Virus record (IMG/VR): IMGVR_UViG_3300017771_000145
Location: 1 to 20,980 of that record
Reading direction: 5' to 3' (one strand)
DNA from: a virus
Length of the DNA stretch: 20,980 nucleotides
Both the position numbers and the translations under genes were made by a program. Of the stretch, positions 14,437 to 20,980 are shown piece after piece (positions within the stretch are counted from its first letter, which is position 1; each line of letters opens with the position of its first letter). Under the pieces are notes generated by a model. That model saw only the letters and a list, made by a program, of their open reading frames with translations. It made no database searches and was not told the origin of the DNA.

Positions 14437-14820
14437 ATGGCACATTACGCTTTTTTAGATTCAAATAATATAGTAAGGGAGGTTATAACAGGAAAAGAAG
14501 AAACTGACACGTCAGAGAACTGGGAAACGCACTACGGGCAAATAAGAAATTTAACCTGTAAAAGAACAAGCTATAATACTAGAGGAGGGCAACATACAAA
14601 CGGCGGGACACCTTTTAGAAAAAACTATGCAGGTGTGGGGTATAAATATGACAGCGCTAAAGACGCTTTTATCCCCCCTCAACCATATGGCAACTGGACA
14701 TTAAATAATACAACTTGCCTATGGGAGCCTCCGATCGGTTATCCCGCAGATGGAAACGATTACGATTGGAGCGAAGATAACAATCAATGGGTACAAATAA
14801 CGTTACCCCTTAATACATAA
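14437..14820 (+). CDS. Conserved fibre-cassette protein (copy 2)
   Basis: A 127-residue paralogue of the protein at 6555. It shares MAHYAFLDSNN, ETDTSENWET, LTCKRTSYNT, GTPFRKNYAG and the Trp-rich end (NWTLNNTTCLWEPP, YDWSEDNNQWVQ). The first 26 coding bases are identical to those of copy 1, which suggests a relatively recent duplication or ongoing recombination. It keeps the position directly after the Gly-rich adhesin, supporting a functional link with it. The exact role (minor tail protein or assembly factor) is unknown. Confidence 0.8.
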   Translation: MAHYAFLDSNNIVREVITGKEETDTSENWETHYGQIRNLTCKRTSYNTRGGQHTNGGTPFRKNYAGVGYKYDSAKDAFIPPQPYGNWTLNNTTCLWEPPIGYPADGNDYDWSEDNNQWVQITLPLNT

Positions 14821-14822
14821 AT

Positions 14823-15203
14823 ATGGCATTAACAAAAGTAACAAGTGGCGTTATAGAGGATAGGTATACTAAAAAAGTTGAAACAAACCATGCTTCAGGG
14901 GCTTACAGTTTAGATTGGAGCACTGGGACAACTTGGGAATTTACTGCTACACTTACAGCCAACATAGAGCTGGATTTTACTAACTTTAAGCAGGGTCAAG
15001 TAATAGACCTATATGGTTTAACTGGATCTTATACTATAACATTTGATAGCGACGCGGCCACAAGTGAAACATTCAATAAAGTAGGCGGCGTGGACTATGA
15101 TGGGACCTCTACTAATCATATACAAATAATATGTGTTGATGACTCAGCCGACGCAGTATTTAATTATGCTATAGGAACTTATACAAGCGATACAACACCC
15201 TAG
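14823..15203 (+). CDS. Stand-alone fibre C-terminal domain protein
   Basis: A 126-residue protein equivalent to the C-terminal domain of the 448-residue fibre at 12170. Both contain IEDRYT, an LDW or VDW strand, an IE.DFTN(F/Y)K.GQV element, SDAATSE or SNAATSE, a DYDG(S/T) element, and a terminal Y.SDTT. A more distant version ends the 707-residue fibre. The protein starts MALTKVTSGVIEDRYTKKVE, so it keeps only the tip with a short lead. It may cap or trimerise with another fibre, or compete with the fused tip. It lies 2 bases after the previous gene. Function is inferred. Confidence 0.75.
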   Translation: MALTKVTSGVIEDRYTKKVETNHASGAYSLDWSTGTTWEFTATLTANIELDFTNFKQGQVIDLYGLTGSYTITFDSDAATSETFNKVGGVDYDGTSTNHIQIICVDDSADAVFNYAIGTYTSDTTP

Positions 15204-15207
15204 TAAT

Positions 15208-15675
15208 ATGAAAGCAAAAGATTATAATGGTACGATAAAAGTATATAATGTTTTACCAAAATCATATGATAAGATAATAGCTGGCTTTGATCAATTATCA
15301 GACGCTGAGCTTCAAGCCCATGGGTTTTACAATGTTGTTATTCCCGCCTATGATAGTAGAATAAAAGAGGTAGGGAATATATATTTTGATTCAGATAATA
15401 GTCAATTTACGTATCCAGTAAGTAATAAAACTTGGTCAGAAAGTTTAACAGATTTAAAAGTGGCCAAAATAGGAGAGCTAAAAGCTGTTTATAATTTTAA
15501 GTTATCTGAAACAGATTGGTATATTACTAGAAAGAGTGAAAAGGGCACTGCTGTTCCTAACGACATTCAAACAAAAAGAAATGATTTAAGAACGGAATGT
15601 GATAACCACGAAACTGCTGTCAACGCAAAGACCGCAAAAGCGCATGTTGTTGCATACGAGGTGCCTAGTATTTAA
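15208..15675 (+). CDS. Fibre-associated protein, DUF4376-like C-terminus
   Basis: A 155-residue protein. The first 95 residues are mixed alpha/beta (QLSDAELQAHGFYNVVIPAY, NIYFDSDNSQFTYPV). The C-terminal part (LKVAKIGELKAVYNFKLSET, then DWYITRKSEKGTAVPNDIQT, then a helix with RNDLRTECDNHETAV) has the Trp-Tyr and Arg pattern I associate with DUF4376-like or tail-fibre-assembly-like phage proteins. It may act as a fibre chaperone or minor fibre subunit. It sits between the stand-alone fibre tip and the DUF7483-like protein in cassette two and has no counterpart in cassette one. Confidence 0.65.
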   Translation: MKAKDYNGTIKVYNVLPKSYDKIIAGFDQLSDAELQAHGFYNVVIPAYDSRIKEVGNIYFDSDNSQFTYPVSNKTWSESLTDLKVAKIGELKAVYNFKLSETDWYITRKSEKGTAVPNDIQTKRNDLRTECDNHETAVNAKTAKAHVVAYEVPSI

Positions 15676-15680
15676 TAGAT

Positions 15681-16670
15681 ATGAGTTTTAATAAAAGACT
15701 TTTTATAGGAGGGGGTGGTGGAATTCAAGGCACAGACCATTTTGCACAACAAGATTACTCAGGCTCGGGTGCAAATAGGACTATTAACACAGGATTTAGA
15801 CCTGCGTTTATACATACTGATGATCGTAACACTGCTGAAAACCCTATGCTTGCGTCATCTATTATGCAAACGGCAAATGCTAGTTTTTATTTTTCATTAA
15901 CTAATGCTCAATATTATAATTCTACATCGTTTACAGGGTTCGTTTCTAATGGATATACGTTAGGCGCAGACAACGTTGCACATTATAATTATTCTGGTAG
16001 AAGCTATACCTCATTTGCTTGGAAAGGCAACGGAACAAGTTCAGCTGTGACTAACAATGACGGGAACACAACAAGTCTTGTAGATGCTAACCCTGAAGGG
16101 GGGTTTTCTATGGCAAGAGCGACATTTGCGGGTATAGGTAAAACAGTTGGACACGGGTTAGATTCCGCACCTGAGTTTTTCTTTATGAAAGGGATGGGAC
16201 CCTCTTCCTTTTACGGTTGGCATCACGGTATGGGAAATGCGTACCAACAGCTTCAAGCAAGTAACGCGAGCGATGTTGCTTATAATAACTTAGCCTCTAC
16301 TTCAACAACTTCTCGTTTTGACGCTTCAAGTTCAAATGATACTTATATTTTTTATAATTGGCATAGCGTAGAAGGATACAGCAAGATTAGCGATTATACA
16401 GGTAACGGAAGTACACAAAGTATAAACCTAGGATTTGAACCTAGATTTGTTTGGCTAATCCCTAACGGGCAACATAATATCTACTTTACTTCTTTACATA
16501 AAGACAGTAACGGATTCAGTAAATGGATTTATCCTAACATAACTGACACTATATACTCAGGTGTTCACATTGGTAATGGAATAAAGCTAACTAGTACAGG
16601 ATTTGACATAGGCAATTCTTCTCTCGTTAATGATACTAATAGAAGTTATTATTACTTAGCATTTGCGTAG
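15681..16670 (+). CDS. DUF7483-like tail or fibre protein
   Basis: A 329-residue protein with the hallmarks of a lectin-like tail domain that I recognise as DUF7483: YTSFAWKGNGTSSAV followed by NNDGNTTSLVDANPEGGFSM, then VGHGLDSAPEFFFMKGMG and a Trp-His pair (YGWHHGMGNAYQQL), and later YIFYNWHSVEGYSKISDYTG and SINLGFEPRFVWLIP. Many marine phages carry such proteins in tail-fibre regions, where they may bind surface glycans. A short N-terminal Gly run (FIGGGGGIQG) resembles the starts of the Gly-rich adhesins. It is the last gene of the second fibre cassette, 18 bases before the holin-like gene. Confidence 0.8.
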   Translation: MSFNKRLFIGGGGGIQGTDHFAQQDYSGSGANRTINTGFRPAFIHTDDRNTAENPMLASSIMQTANASFYFSLTNAQYYNSTSFTGFVSNGYTLGADNVAHYNYSGRSYTSFAWKGNGTSSAVTNNDGNTTSLVDANPEGGFSMARATFAGIGKTVGHGLDSAPEFFFMKGMGPSSFYGWHHGMGNAYQQLQASNASDVAYNNLASTSTTSRFDASSSNDTYIFYNWHSVEGYSKISDYTGNGSTQSINLGFEPRFVWLIPNGQHNIYFTSLHKDSNGFSKWIYPNITDTIYSGVHIGNGIKLTSTGFDIGNSSLVNDTNRSYYYLAFA

Positions 16671-16688
16671 AAATATATTTTTATAATT

Positions 16689-17102
16689 ATGTCTAAAAAA
16701 AAATTTAAAGATACCAACGTTGGGAAATTTTTATTACAAAAGATTCCTAACGTTGTTGGAGCCATCGCAGGTGATACGCCTGTTGGTTCTGTAATACAAG
16801 CTATAATCGGTGGTAGTGATATGTCACCAGAAGATAAAGAAGTTGCTCTTAAAAAATTAGATATTGAAAGAGCAGAAATTGACGGTACAACAAGAAGGTG
16901 GGTAGCAGATGCCCGATCAGGAAGCTGGCTTGCAGCTAACGTGCGACCATTAACGTTAGTATTTTTAGTAATAGCATATGTTGCAGGGTGGTATATGGGC
17001 TATCCATTAGACGATATAACAGGACTGCTTACTATAGTTATAGGTGGATATTTTGGGTCAAGAGGTGTAGAAAAAGTATTTGGGAATAACAAACACAAAT
17101 AA
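16689..17102 (+). CDS. Holin-like membrane protein (GTA-type 3TM holin)
   Basis: A 137-residue protein matching the style of the 3TM holin family PF11351. It has an amphipathic N-terminal segment (about 17-41), a charged helix (SPEDKEVALKKLDIERAEID), the conserved WVADARSGSWLAANVRPLTL stretch (71-90), a membrane segment LTLVFLVIAYVAGWYMGY (about 88-105) and a second hydrophobic segment ITGLLTIVIGGYFGSRG (about 110-126) with the terminal GSRG.EK element. Holins make lesions in the inner membrane so that a lysin without signal peptide can reach the cell wall; here that would be the M15 lysin at 9996. The lysin is over 6 kb upstream, so lysis genes are not adjacent. Confidence 0.8.
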   Translation: MSKKKFKDTNVGKFLLQKIPNVVGAIAGDTPVGSVIQAIIGGSDMSPEDKEVALKKLDIERAEIDGTTRRWVADARSGSWLAANVRPLTLVFLVIAYVAGWYMGYPLDDITGLLTIVIGGYFGSRGVEKVFGNNKHK

Positions 17103-17143
17103 TACGTAATAAAGAAATATAACCTTAACTTAAATTTAATAAA

Positions 17144-17305
17144 ATGAATAAAATTTTAACAAAAGAACAATTAAATCAAATCGTTGTAATTTTAAATGAA
17201 TTGCCAATCAAAGAATTTAACCGAGTGCAGGCTATTATAGAGGTTTTAAATACAGCGGAAACTTTAAAAGAAGAAAATAACGATGAACCTGATACGGAAG
17301 ATTAG
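17144..17305 (+). CDS. 53-residue protein before the packaging genes, unknown function
   Basis: A short frame read from the sequence: ATG at 17144, TAG at 17303-17305. It starts MNKILTKEQLNQIVVILNEL, a hydrophobic helix with Leu/Ile/Val spacing, followed by IKEFNRVQAIIEVLN and a very acidic C-terminus (EENNDEPDTED). It is not recognised; a small helical, oligomer-forming protein is likely. It overlaps the next gene by 23 bases and is preceded by a 41-base A/T-rich gap containing an AATACG and ATATAA pair. It begins the packaging group. Confidence 0.6.
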   Translation: MNKILTKEQLNQIVVILNELPIKEFNRVQAIIEVLNTAETLKEENNDEPDTED

Positions 17306-17501
17306 CATTGGTAGAGATTATAAGAATGACGCAATGCACTATTCAACAGGCCAAGAAGTTTTTGGAGGCCATACAATAGTTGAAATTATAGAAGAAGACG
17401 AAAGTTATAATATTTTTATTGAAAAAAATGAAGAGGTGTTGCCTTGGAAAACTTTTAATAAAAACATGGCAATCGCGGTTGAATACAATTTACAATATTA
17501 A
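17283..17501 (+). CDS. Small conserved phage protein, unknown function
   Basis: A 72-residue protein, probably a small beta-barrel-like fold: IRKISIGRDYKNDAMHYSTG, then GQEVFGGHTIVEIIEEDESY, then IFIEKNEEVLPWKTFNKNMA and VEYNLQY. The pattern IGRDYK.DAM.Y..GQ.V.GG feels familiar from marine phages, but I cannot name a family. It overlaps its upstream neighbour by 23 bases and its downstream neighbour by one base, so it is translationally coupled within the packaging group. No catalytic residues are evident. Confidence 0.7.
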   Translation: MNLIRKISIGRDYKNDAMHYSTGQEVFGGHTIVEIIEEDESYNIFIEKNEEVLPWKTFNKNMAIAVEYNLQY

Positions 17502-18094
17502 TGAAACATTTACATGCCTATTTGATAGAGCCTTTAGATGGAAGGTATACAAATAATAAAAAAATAGGTGACTCTAATTTAATTTTAAATACGCAGATAG
17601 AAGATCATAAGTTTGTTAACAGGCGGGCTAAAATCATTGAAACACCAATTAACAATCCTTTTTTACAAAAGAACGATTTAGTTATTGTACATCATAATGT
17701 TTTTAGAAGATATTTTGATGTAAGAGGGCAAGAAAAAGATAGCGGAAGTTATATTGGGAATAGCCTTTATAAGTGTTATGATGATCAAATATTTTTATAC
17801 AAACGCGATAACAAGTGGTATACTCCTCCTGGCTATTGTTTTGTAAAACCGTTAAAGCAAGACGATAGCTTTCTAAGTGATAAAGAAAAAGCCCATATGG
17901 GCGTTTTAAAGCACTTAGGAGACGATTTAAGAAGCTTTAATATTAAAGATAATGATTTAGTAGGTTTTACGCCAAACAGTGAGTATGAGTTCGTTATTGA
18001 CGATCAAAGATTATATAGAGTCCCTTTAAATTCTATAGCAATAAAATATGAAAGACAAGGAACTGAAGCAGAATATAATCCAAGCTGGATATAA
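17501..18094 (+). CDS. Possible tandem GroES-like protein
   Basis: A 197-residue beta-rich protein. Two halves each look like a degenerate GroES fold. The first (residues about 1-80) has LIEPL, a loop with LILNTQIEDHKFVNRRAKII, then KNDLVIVHHNVFRRYFDV. The second (about 112-190) has YCFVKPL, a loop with HMGVLKHLGDD, then DNDLVGFTPNSEYEFVIDDQ and LYRVPLNSIAIKYE, which mirrors the GroES order (gD.V.f...e..id.....i...I). This is pattern reading, not an alignment score. It may be a co-chaperonin variant or a virion protein with a GroES-like barrel. It lies directly before the putative small terminase, overlapping it by 47 bases, and is coupled to the previous gene. Confidence 0.55.
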   Translation: MKHLHAYLIEPLDGRYTNNKKIGDSNLILNTQIEDHKFVNRRAKIIETPINNPFLQKNDLVIVHHNVFRRYFDVRGQEKDSGSYIGNSLYKCYDDQIFLYKRDNKWYTPPGYCFVKPLKQDDSFLSDKEKAHMGVLKHLGDDLRSFNIKDNDLVGFTPNSEYEFVIDDQRLYRVPLNSIAIKYERQGTEAEYNPSWI

Positions 18095-18323
18095 AGCAGT
18101 TGATGAACTTATAAGGGTAGCTGAAGAAAAAATAATTATTGGGGATCCTGAGGAAGACTTGGCCGCGGATAGATTAAAAAACGCTGCCGCTACAAAAAAG
18201 TTAGCAATATTTGATGCTTTTGAAATATTAACAAGGGTAGAAACAGAAAAAAACATGCTAGAAGCATCTGAAAAAGGATCTACACAATCTTTTAAAGGTT
18301 TTGCAGAAGGCAGATCTAAATAA
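18048..18323 (+). CDS. Putative small terminase subunit
   Basis: A 91-residue, almost entirely helical, charged protein (KDKELKQNIIQAGYKAVDEL, then EEDLAADRLKNAAATKKLAI, then FDAFEILTRVETEKNML) with a basic tail ending FKGFAEGRSK. Position directly before the large terminase, with a one-base overlap of stop and start, fits a small terminase subunit that recognises phage DNA and feeds it to the motor. No helix-turn-helix can be defined, so this is mainly positional. It overlaps the upstream gene by 47 bases, an unusually long overlap. Confidence 0.55.
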   Translation: MKDKELKQNIIQAGYKAVDELIRVAEEKIIIGDPEEDLAADRLKNAAATKKLAIFDAFEILTRVETEKNMLEASEKGSTQSFKGFAEGRSK

Positions 18324-20530
18324 TGTACGAACAAAATTTAATTAAATCCATAAGCCCCATACGTTTAAACACAATTAAACGATTTAATAAGTTAAATAAA
18401 TGGGAGTACGGGTACAATAAAGATTATGATGTAGTCATTATTAGTAAAAGTGGTAAAATAGGTGAAATTATTGAAATACAAAATTTAAAAATTGCACTTC
18501 CTGCCTTGCCTCCTAATATGTTAAAAGAAAATAATAGATGGGTTCCACACGATTATCCAAAAGAGCTTGGCAAAATAAAAACAAGATTTGATTGGGAAAC
18601 GTATCCAGACAATTTTAAAAATAAATGGTATGCATATATTGATGGAGAATTTACCAAACGCGAAGAAGGTCATTGGTTTTATAATAAAAATACACCTACT
18701 TATATTACTGGTAGCCACTATATGTACCTGCAGTGGACCAAAATTGATGTTGGGAAGCCAGACTTCAGAGAGGCTAACAGAGTTTTCTTTATTTTCTGGG
18801 AAGCATGCAAAGCAGACTATAGGTCTTATGGAATGTGCTATCTTAAAAACCGCCGGTCGGGGTTTAGCTTTATGTCTTCAGCAGAATCAGTCAATTTGGC
18901 AACAATTACAAAAGACGCACGGTTCGGAATATTGTCCAAATCTGGATCTGATGCTAAGAAGATGTTCACAGACAAGGTTGTACCAATATCCCTCAACTAC
19001 CCATTCTTTTTCAAACCGATACAAGACGGAATGGACAGACCAAAAACAGAGCTTGCATACAGAGTCCCAGCATCAAAACTCACAAAAAAATCAATTGTAC
19101 AAATCTCTGAAAAAAACGAACTAGAAGGATTAGATACTACTATTGACTGGAAAAATACAGGCGACAACTCATATGATGGTGAAAAGTTAAATATTTTAGT
19201 GCATGATGAAAGCGGAAAATGGGAACGGCCTGATAACATATTAAATAATTGGCGTGTTACTAAAACAACACTACGATTAGGTAGTAAAGTTATAGGAAAA
19301 TGTATGATGGGATCAACGTCTAACTCTTTAGAAAAAGGAGGTAGTAATTTTAAAAAATTATATGATGACTCGGACGTTACTAGAAGAAACCGTAATGGGC
19401 AGACTAGCTCAGGATTATATTCTTTGTTCATACCTATGGAATGGAATTACGAAGGATTCATTGATTCTTATGGATACCCTGTATTTGTTACGCCGGGAAT
19501 TCCAATCAAAGGAAATGACGGGGCAGATATTGAAACAGGTGTTATAGATTTTTGGGAAAATGAAGTTGATGGGTTAAAGCATGATAGTGACGCCTTAAAC
19601 GAATATTATAGACAATTTCCAAGAACAGAAGAGCACGCATTCCGTGACGAAGCTAAAAACAGTATATTTAATTTAACAAAAATATACGAGCAAATAGATT
19701 ACAACGAAGATTTTACAAGGAAAGGCTACGTTACAAAAGGATCGTTTTCGTGGGAAAACGGAATTAAAGATTCAAAAGTAATATTTACACCAAATACAAA
19801 CGGCCGGTTTTATGTGTCGTGGACCCCCTCTAAGAACCTAGAAAACAACGTAATACTTAAGAATGGCGCTAAATATCCTGGGAATGAACATATGGGGGCT
19901 TTTGGCTGTGACTCATACGATATTTCAGGAACAACAGATGGCCAAGGTTCTAAAGGAGCTTTACACGGATTAACTAAATTTAGTATGGAGGATTCTCCTG
20001 CTAACACATTTTTTTTAGAATATGTTGCACGCCCACAAACTGCTGAAATGTTTTTTGAAGATGTTCTCATGGCTCTGGTATATTACGGTATGCCAATTCT
20101 GGCAGAGAATAACAAGCCACGGCTATTGTATCACCTTAGACGTAGAGGCTATAGAGGATTTTCAATGAACAGACCGGATAAAGTTTGGAATAAATTATCT
20201 GTAACAGAAAGAGAAATAGGCGGAATACCAAACACATCAGAAGATATAAAGCAAGCTCACGCAGCTGCTATAGAAACTTATATAAACAATCATGTAGGTG
20301 TTACAGAAGATGGAGGGGGTAATATATATTTTAATAGAACATTAAATGATTGGGCTAAGTTTGATATAAACAAAAGAACAAAATATGATGCGGCAATAAG
20401 TTCTGGGCTAGCTATAATGGCATGCAATAGGCATTTATATCATCCAAAGCCAAAATCAGAAAAACAAGCATTGAATATAAAAATTTCAAGATATAATAAT
20501 AAAGGATCGCATTCAACAATAATAAAATAG
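18323..20530 (+). CDS. terL: Terminase large subunit (DNA packaging ATPase-nuclease)
   Basis: A 735-residue large terminase that pumps and cuts phage DNA at the capsid portal. The N-terminal region has the HWFYNKNTPTYITGSHYMYL pattern (117-136) typical of the marine and crAss-like terminases I know. A non-canonical Walker A lies at 175-185 (KNRRSGFSFMS), Walker B at 290-296 (NILVHDE, D295 and E296), and a coupling motif GSTSN at 330-334. The C-terminal RNase H-like nuclease has candidate acids D530 (FGCDSYD), E595 (LAENN) and D689 (KYDAA). All motifs are intact. The start overlaps the small terminase candidate by one base, and the portal gene begins one base after the stop. It is close to full length for its type. 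Confidence 0.93.
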   Translation: MYEQNLIKSISPIRLNTIKRFNKLNKWEYGYNKDYDVVIISKSGKIGEIIEIQNLKIALPALPPNMLKENNRWVPHDYPKELGKIKTRFDWETYPDNFKNKWYAYIDGEFTKREEGHWFYNKNTPTYITGSHYMYLQWTKIDVGKPDFREANRVFFIFWEACKADYRSYGMCYLKNRRSGFSFMSSAESVNLATITKDARFGILSKSGSDAKKMFTDKVVPISLNYPFFFKPIQDGMDRPKTELAYRVPASKLTKKSIVQISEKNELEGLDTTIDWKNTGDNSYDGEKLNILVHDESGKWERPDNILNNWRVTKTTLRLGSKVIGKCMMGSTSNSLEKGGSNFKKLYDDSDVTRRNRNGQTSSGLYSLFIPMEWNYEGFIDSYGYPVFVTPGIPIKGNDGADIETGVIDFWENEVDGLKHDSDALNEYYRQFPRTEEHAFRDEAKNSIFNLTKIYEQIDYNEDFTRKGYVTKGSFSWENGIKDSKVIFTPNTNGRFYVSWTPSKNLENNVILKNGAKYPGNEHMGAFGCDSYDISGTTDGQGSKGALHGLTKFSMEDSPANTFFLEYVARPQTAEMFFEDVLMALVYYGMPILAENNKPRLLYHLRRRGYRGFSMNRPDKVWNKLSVTEREIGGIPNTSEDIKQAHAAAIETYINNHVGVTEDGGGNIYFNRTLNDWAKFDINKRTKYDAAISSGLAIMACNRHLYHPKPKSEKQALNIKISRYNNKGSHSTIIK

Positions 20531-20531
20531 C

Positions 20532-20980
20532 ATGGCGGAAACAATATTAAAGTCTTCTTTCCCGAGTCAAATTGCTTCAGACGAAGAAAAGGCAAGCTCA
20601 GAGTACGGATTAAAAATAGCCCGCGCTATTGAGCATGAGTGGTTTAAAAGAGATTCCGGAGCAACAAGGTTTTATTCTAACAGAGACGAGTTTCATAGAT
20701 TAAGATTATATGCAAGAGGAGAGCAATCTGTAAAAAAATATAAGGATGAATTATCTATTAATGGTGATTTATCATATTTAAATTTAGATTGGAAACCAGT
20801 GCCAATTATACCCAAATTTGTAGATATAGTTGTAAATGGAATGTCTGACAGGGCTTTTGATATTAAAGCATTTTCGCAAGACCCATCAGCTGTAAAACAG
20901 CGTTCTGAATACGTTGAAAGTATTACTCAAGATATGCAAACGCGTGAATTGAATGATGCAATACAAGAGCAGCTTGGTAT
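20532..20980 (+). CDS. Portal protein, N-terminal part (cut by window edge)
   Basis: The first 149 codons of a gene starting MAETILKSSFPSQIASDEEK at the ATG at 20532, one base after the terminase stop. The pattern LRLYARGEQSVKKYKDEL, followed by NGDLSYLNLDWKPVPIIPKF and VDIVVNGMSDRAFDIKAFSQ, is one I strongly associate with portal proteins of crAss-like and related Bacteroidota phages. The portal forms the ring at the capsid vertex through which the terminase packages DNA. Position directly after terL agrees. The rest of the gene lies outside the window. Confidence 0.8.
   Translation, partial: MAETILKSSFPSQIASDEEKASSEYGLKIARAIEHEWFKRDSGATRFYSNRDEFHRLRLYARGEQSVKKYKDELSINGDLSYLNLDWKPVPIIPKFVDIVVNGMSDRAFDIKAFSQDPSAVKQRSEYVESITQDMQTRELNDAIQEQLG

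Noticed and set aside
18588-19124. 178-residue rightward open frame inside the terminase gene
   Set aside because: Alternate frame of terL, which has all its motifs in the main frame; no domain seen.

Overview
The window looks like part of the genome of a lytic tailed double-stranded DNA phage, probably marine and probably infecting a Bacteroidota (flavobacterium-like) host. No integrase, tRNA, rRNA, CRISPR array or insertion sequence was seen. The host guess rests on three points. The DNA is A+T rich. Almost every gene starts behind an A/T-rich leader with no Shine-Dalgarno sequence, as is usual in Bacteroidota. The large terminase and the portal N-terminus have the sequence style I associate with crAss-like and marine flavobacterial phages. 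Taxonomy is recalled from family knowledge and was not searched.

Layout. (1) Positions 1-2060 hold a leftward array of eight small genes, one cut by the window edge. Five copies of one long spaced motif each sit just upstream of a gene or gene group, so this looks like an early or host-takeover array driven by a phage-specific promoter. (2) Positions 2061-2401 are a divergent intergenic region with no gene. It carries one copy of the motif facing left and short palindromes facing right. (3) Positions 2402-20980 are one long, tightly packed rightward block of late genes.

The rightward block opens with two very basic proteins. It continues with a first tail-fibre cassette (3473-6926), a small conserved protein, and a chaperonin and lysis module (7291-10463). 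That module contains GroEL, GroES, a winged-helix-like protein, an HExxH mini-protein, a CxxC/CxC mini-protein and an M15-type endolysin. A DUF6321-like protein follows, then a second tail-fibre cassette (10784-16670) with paralogues of the first, then a holin-like membrane protein. A packaging module (17144-20980) closes the window: three small or medium proteins (one possibly a tandem GroES-like protein), a probable small terminase, the large terminase and the start of the portal gene.

Working model (inference): the leftward genes act early. The rightward genes make the adsorption apparatus, package DNA and lyse the cell. The phage carries its own two-part chaperonin, with groEL before groES and the two overlapping, probably to fold its own proteins. 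Several apical-domain residues that bind substrate and GroES in E. coli GroEL are changed here. The most notable items are the five-copy early motif, the divergent chaperonin pair with a possible second GroES-like protein beside the terminase, and the two modular, partly split tail-fibre cassettes.
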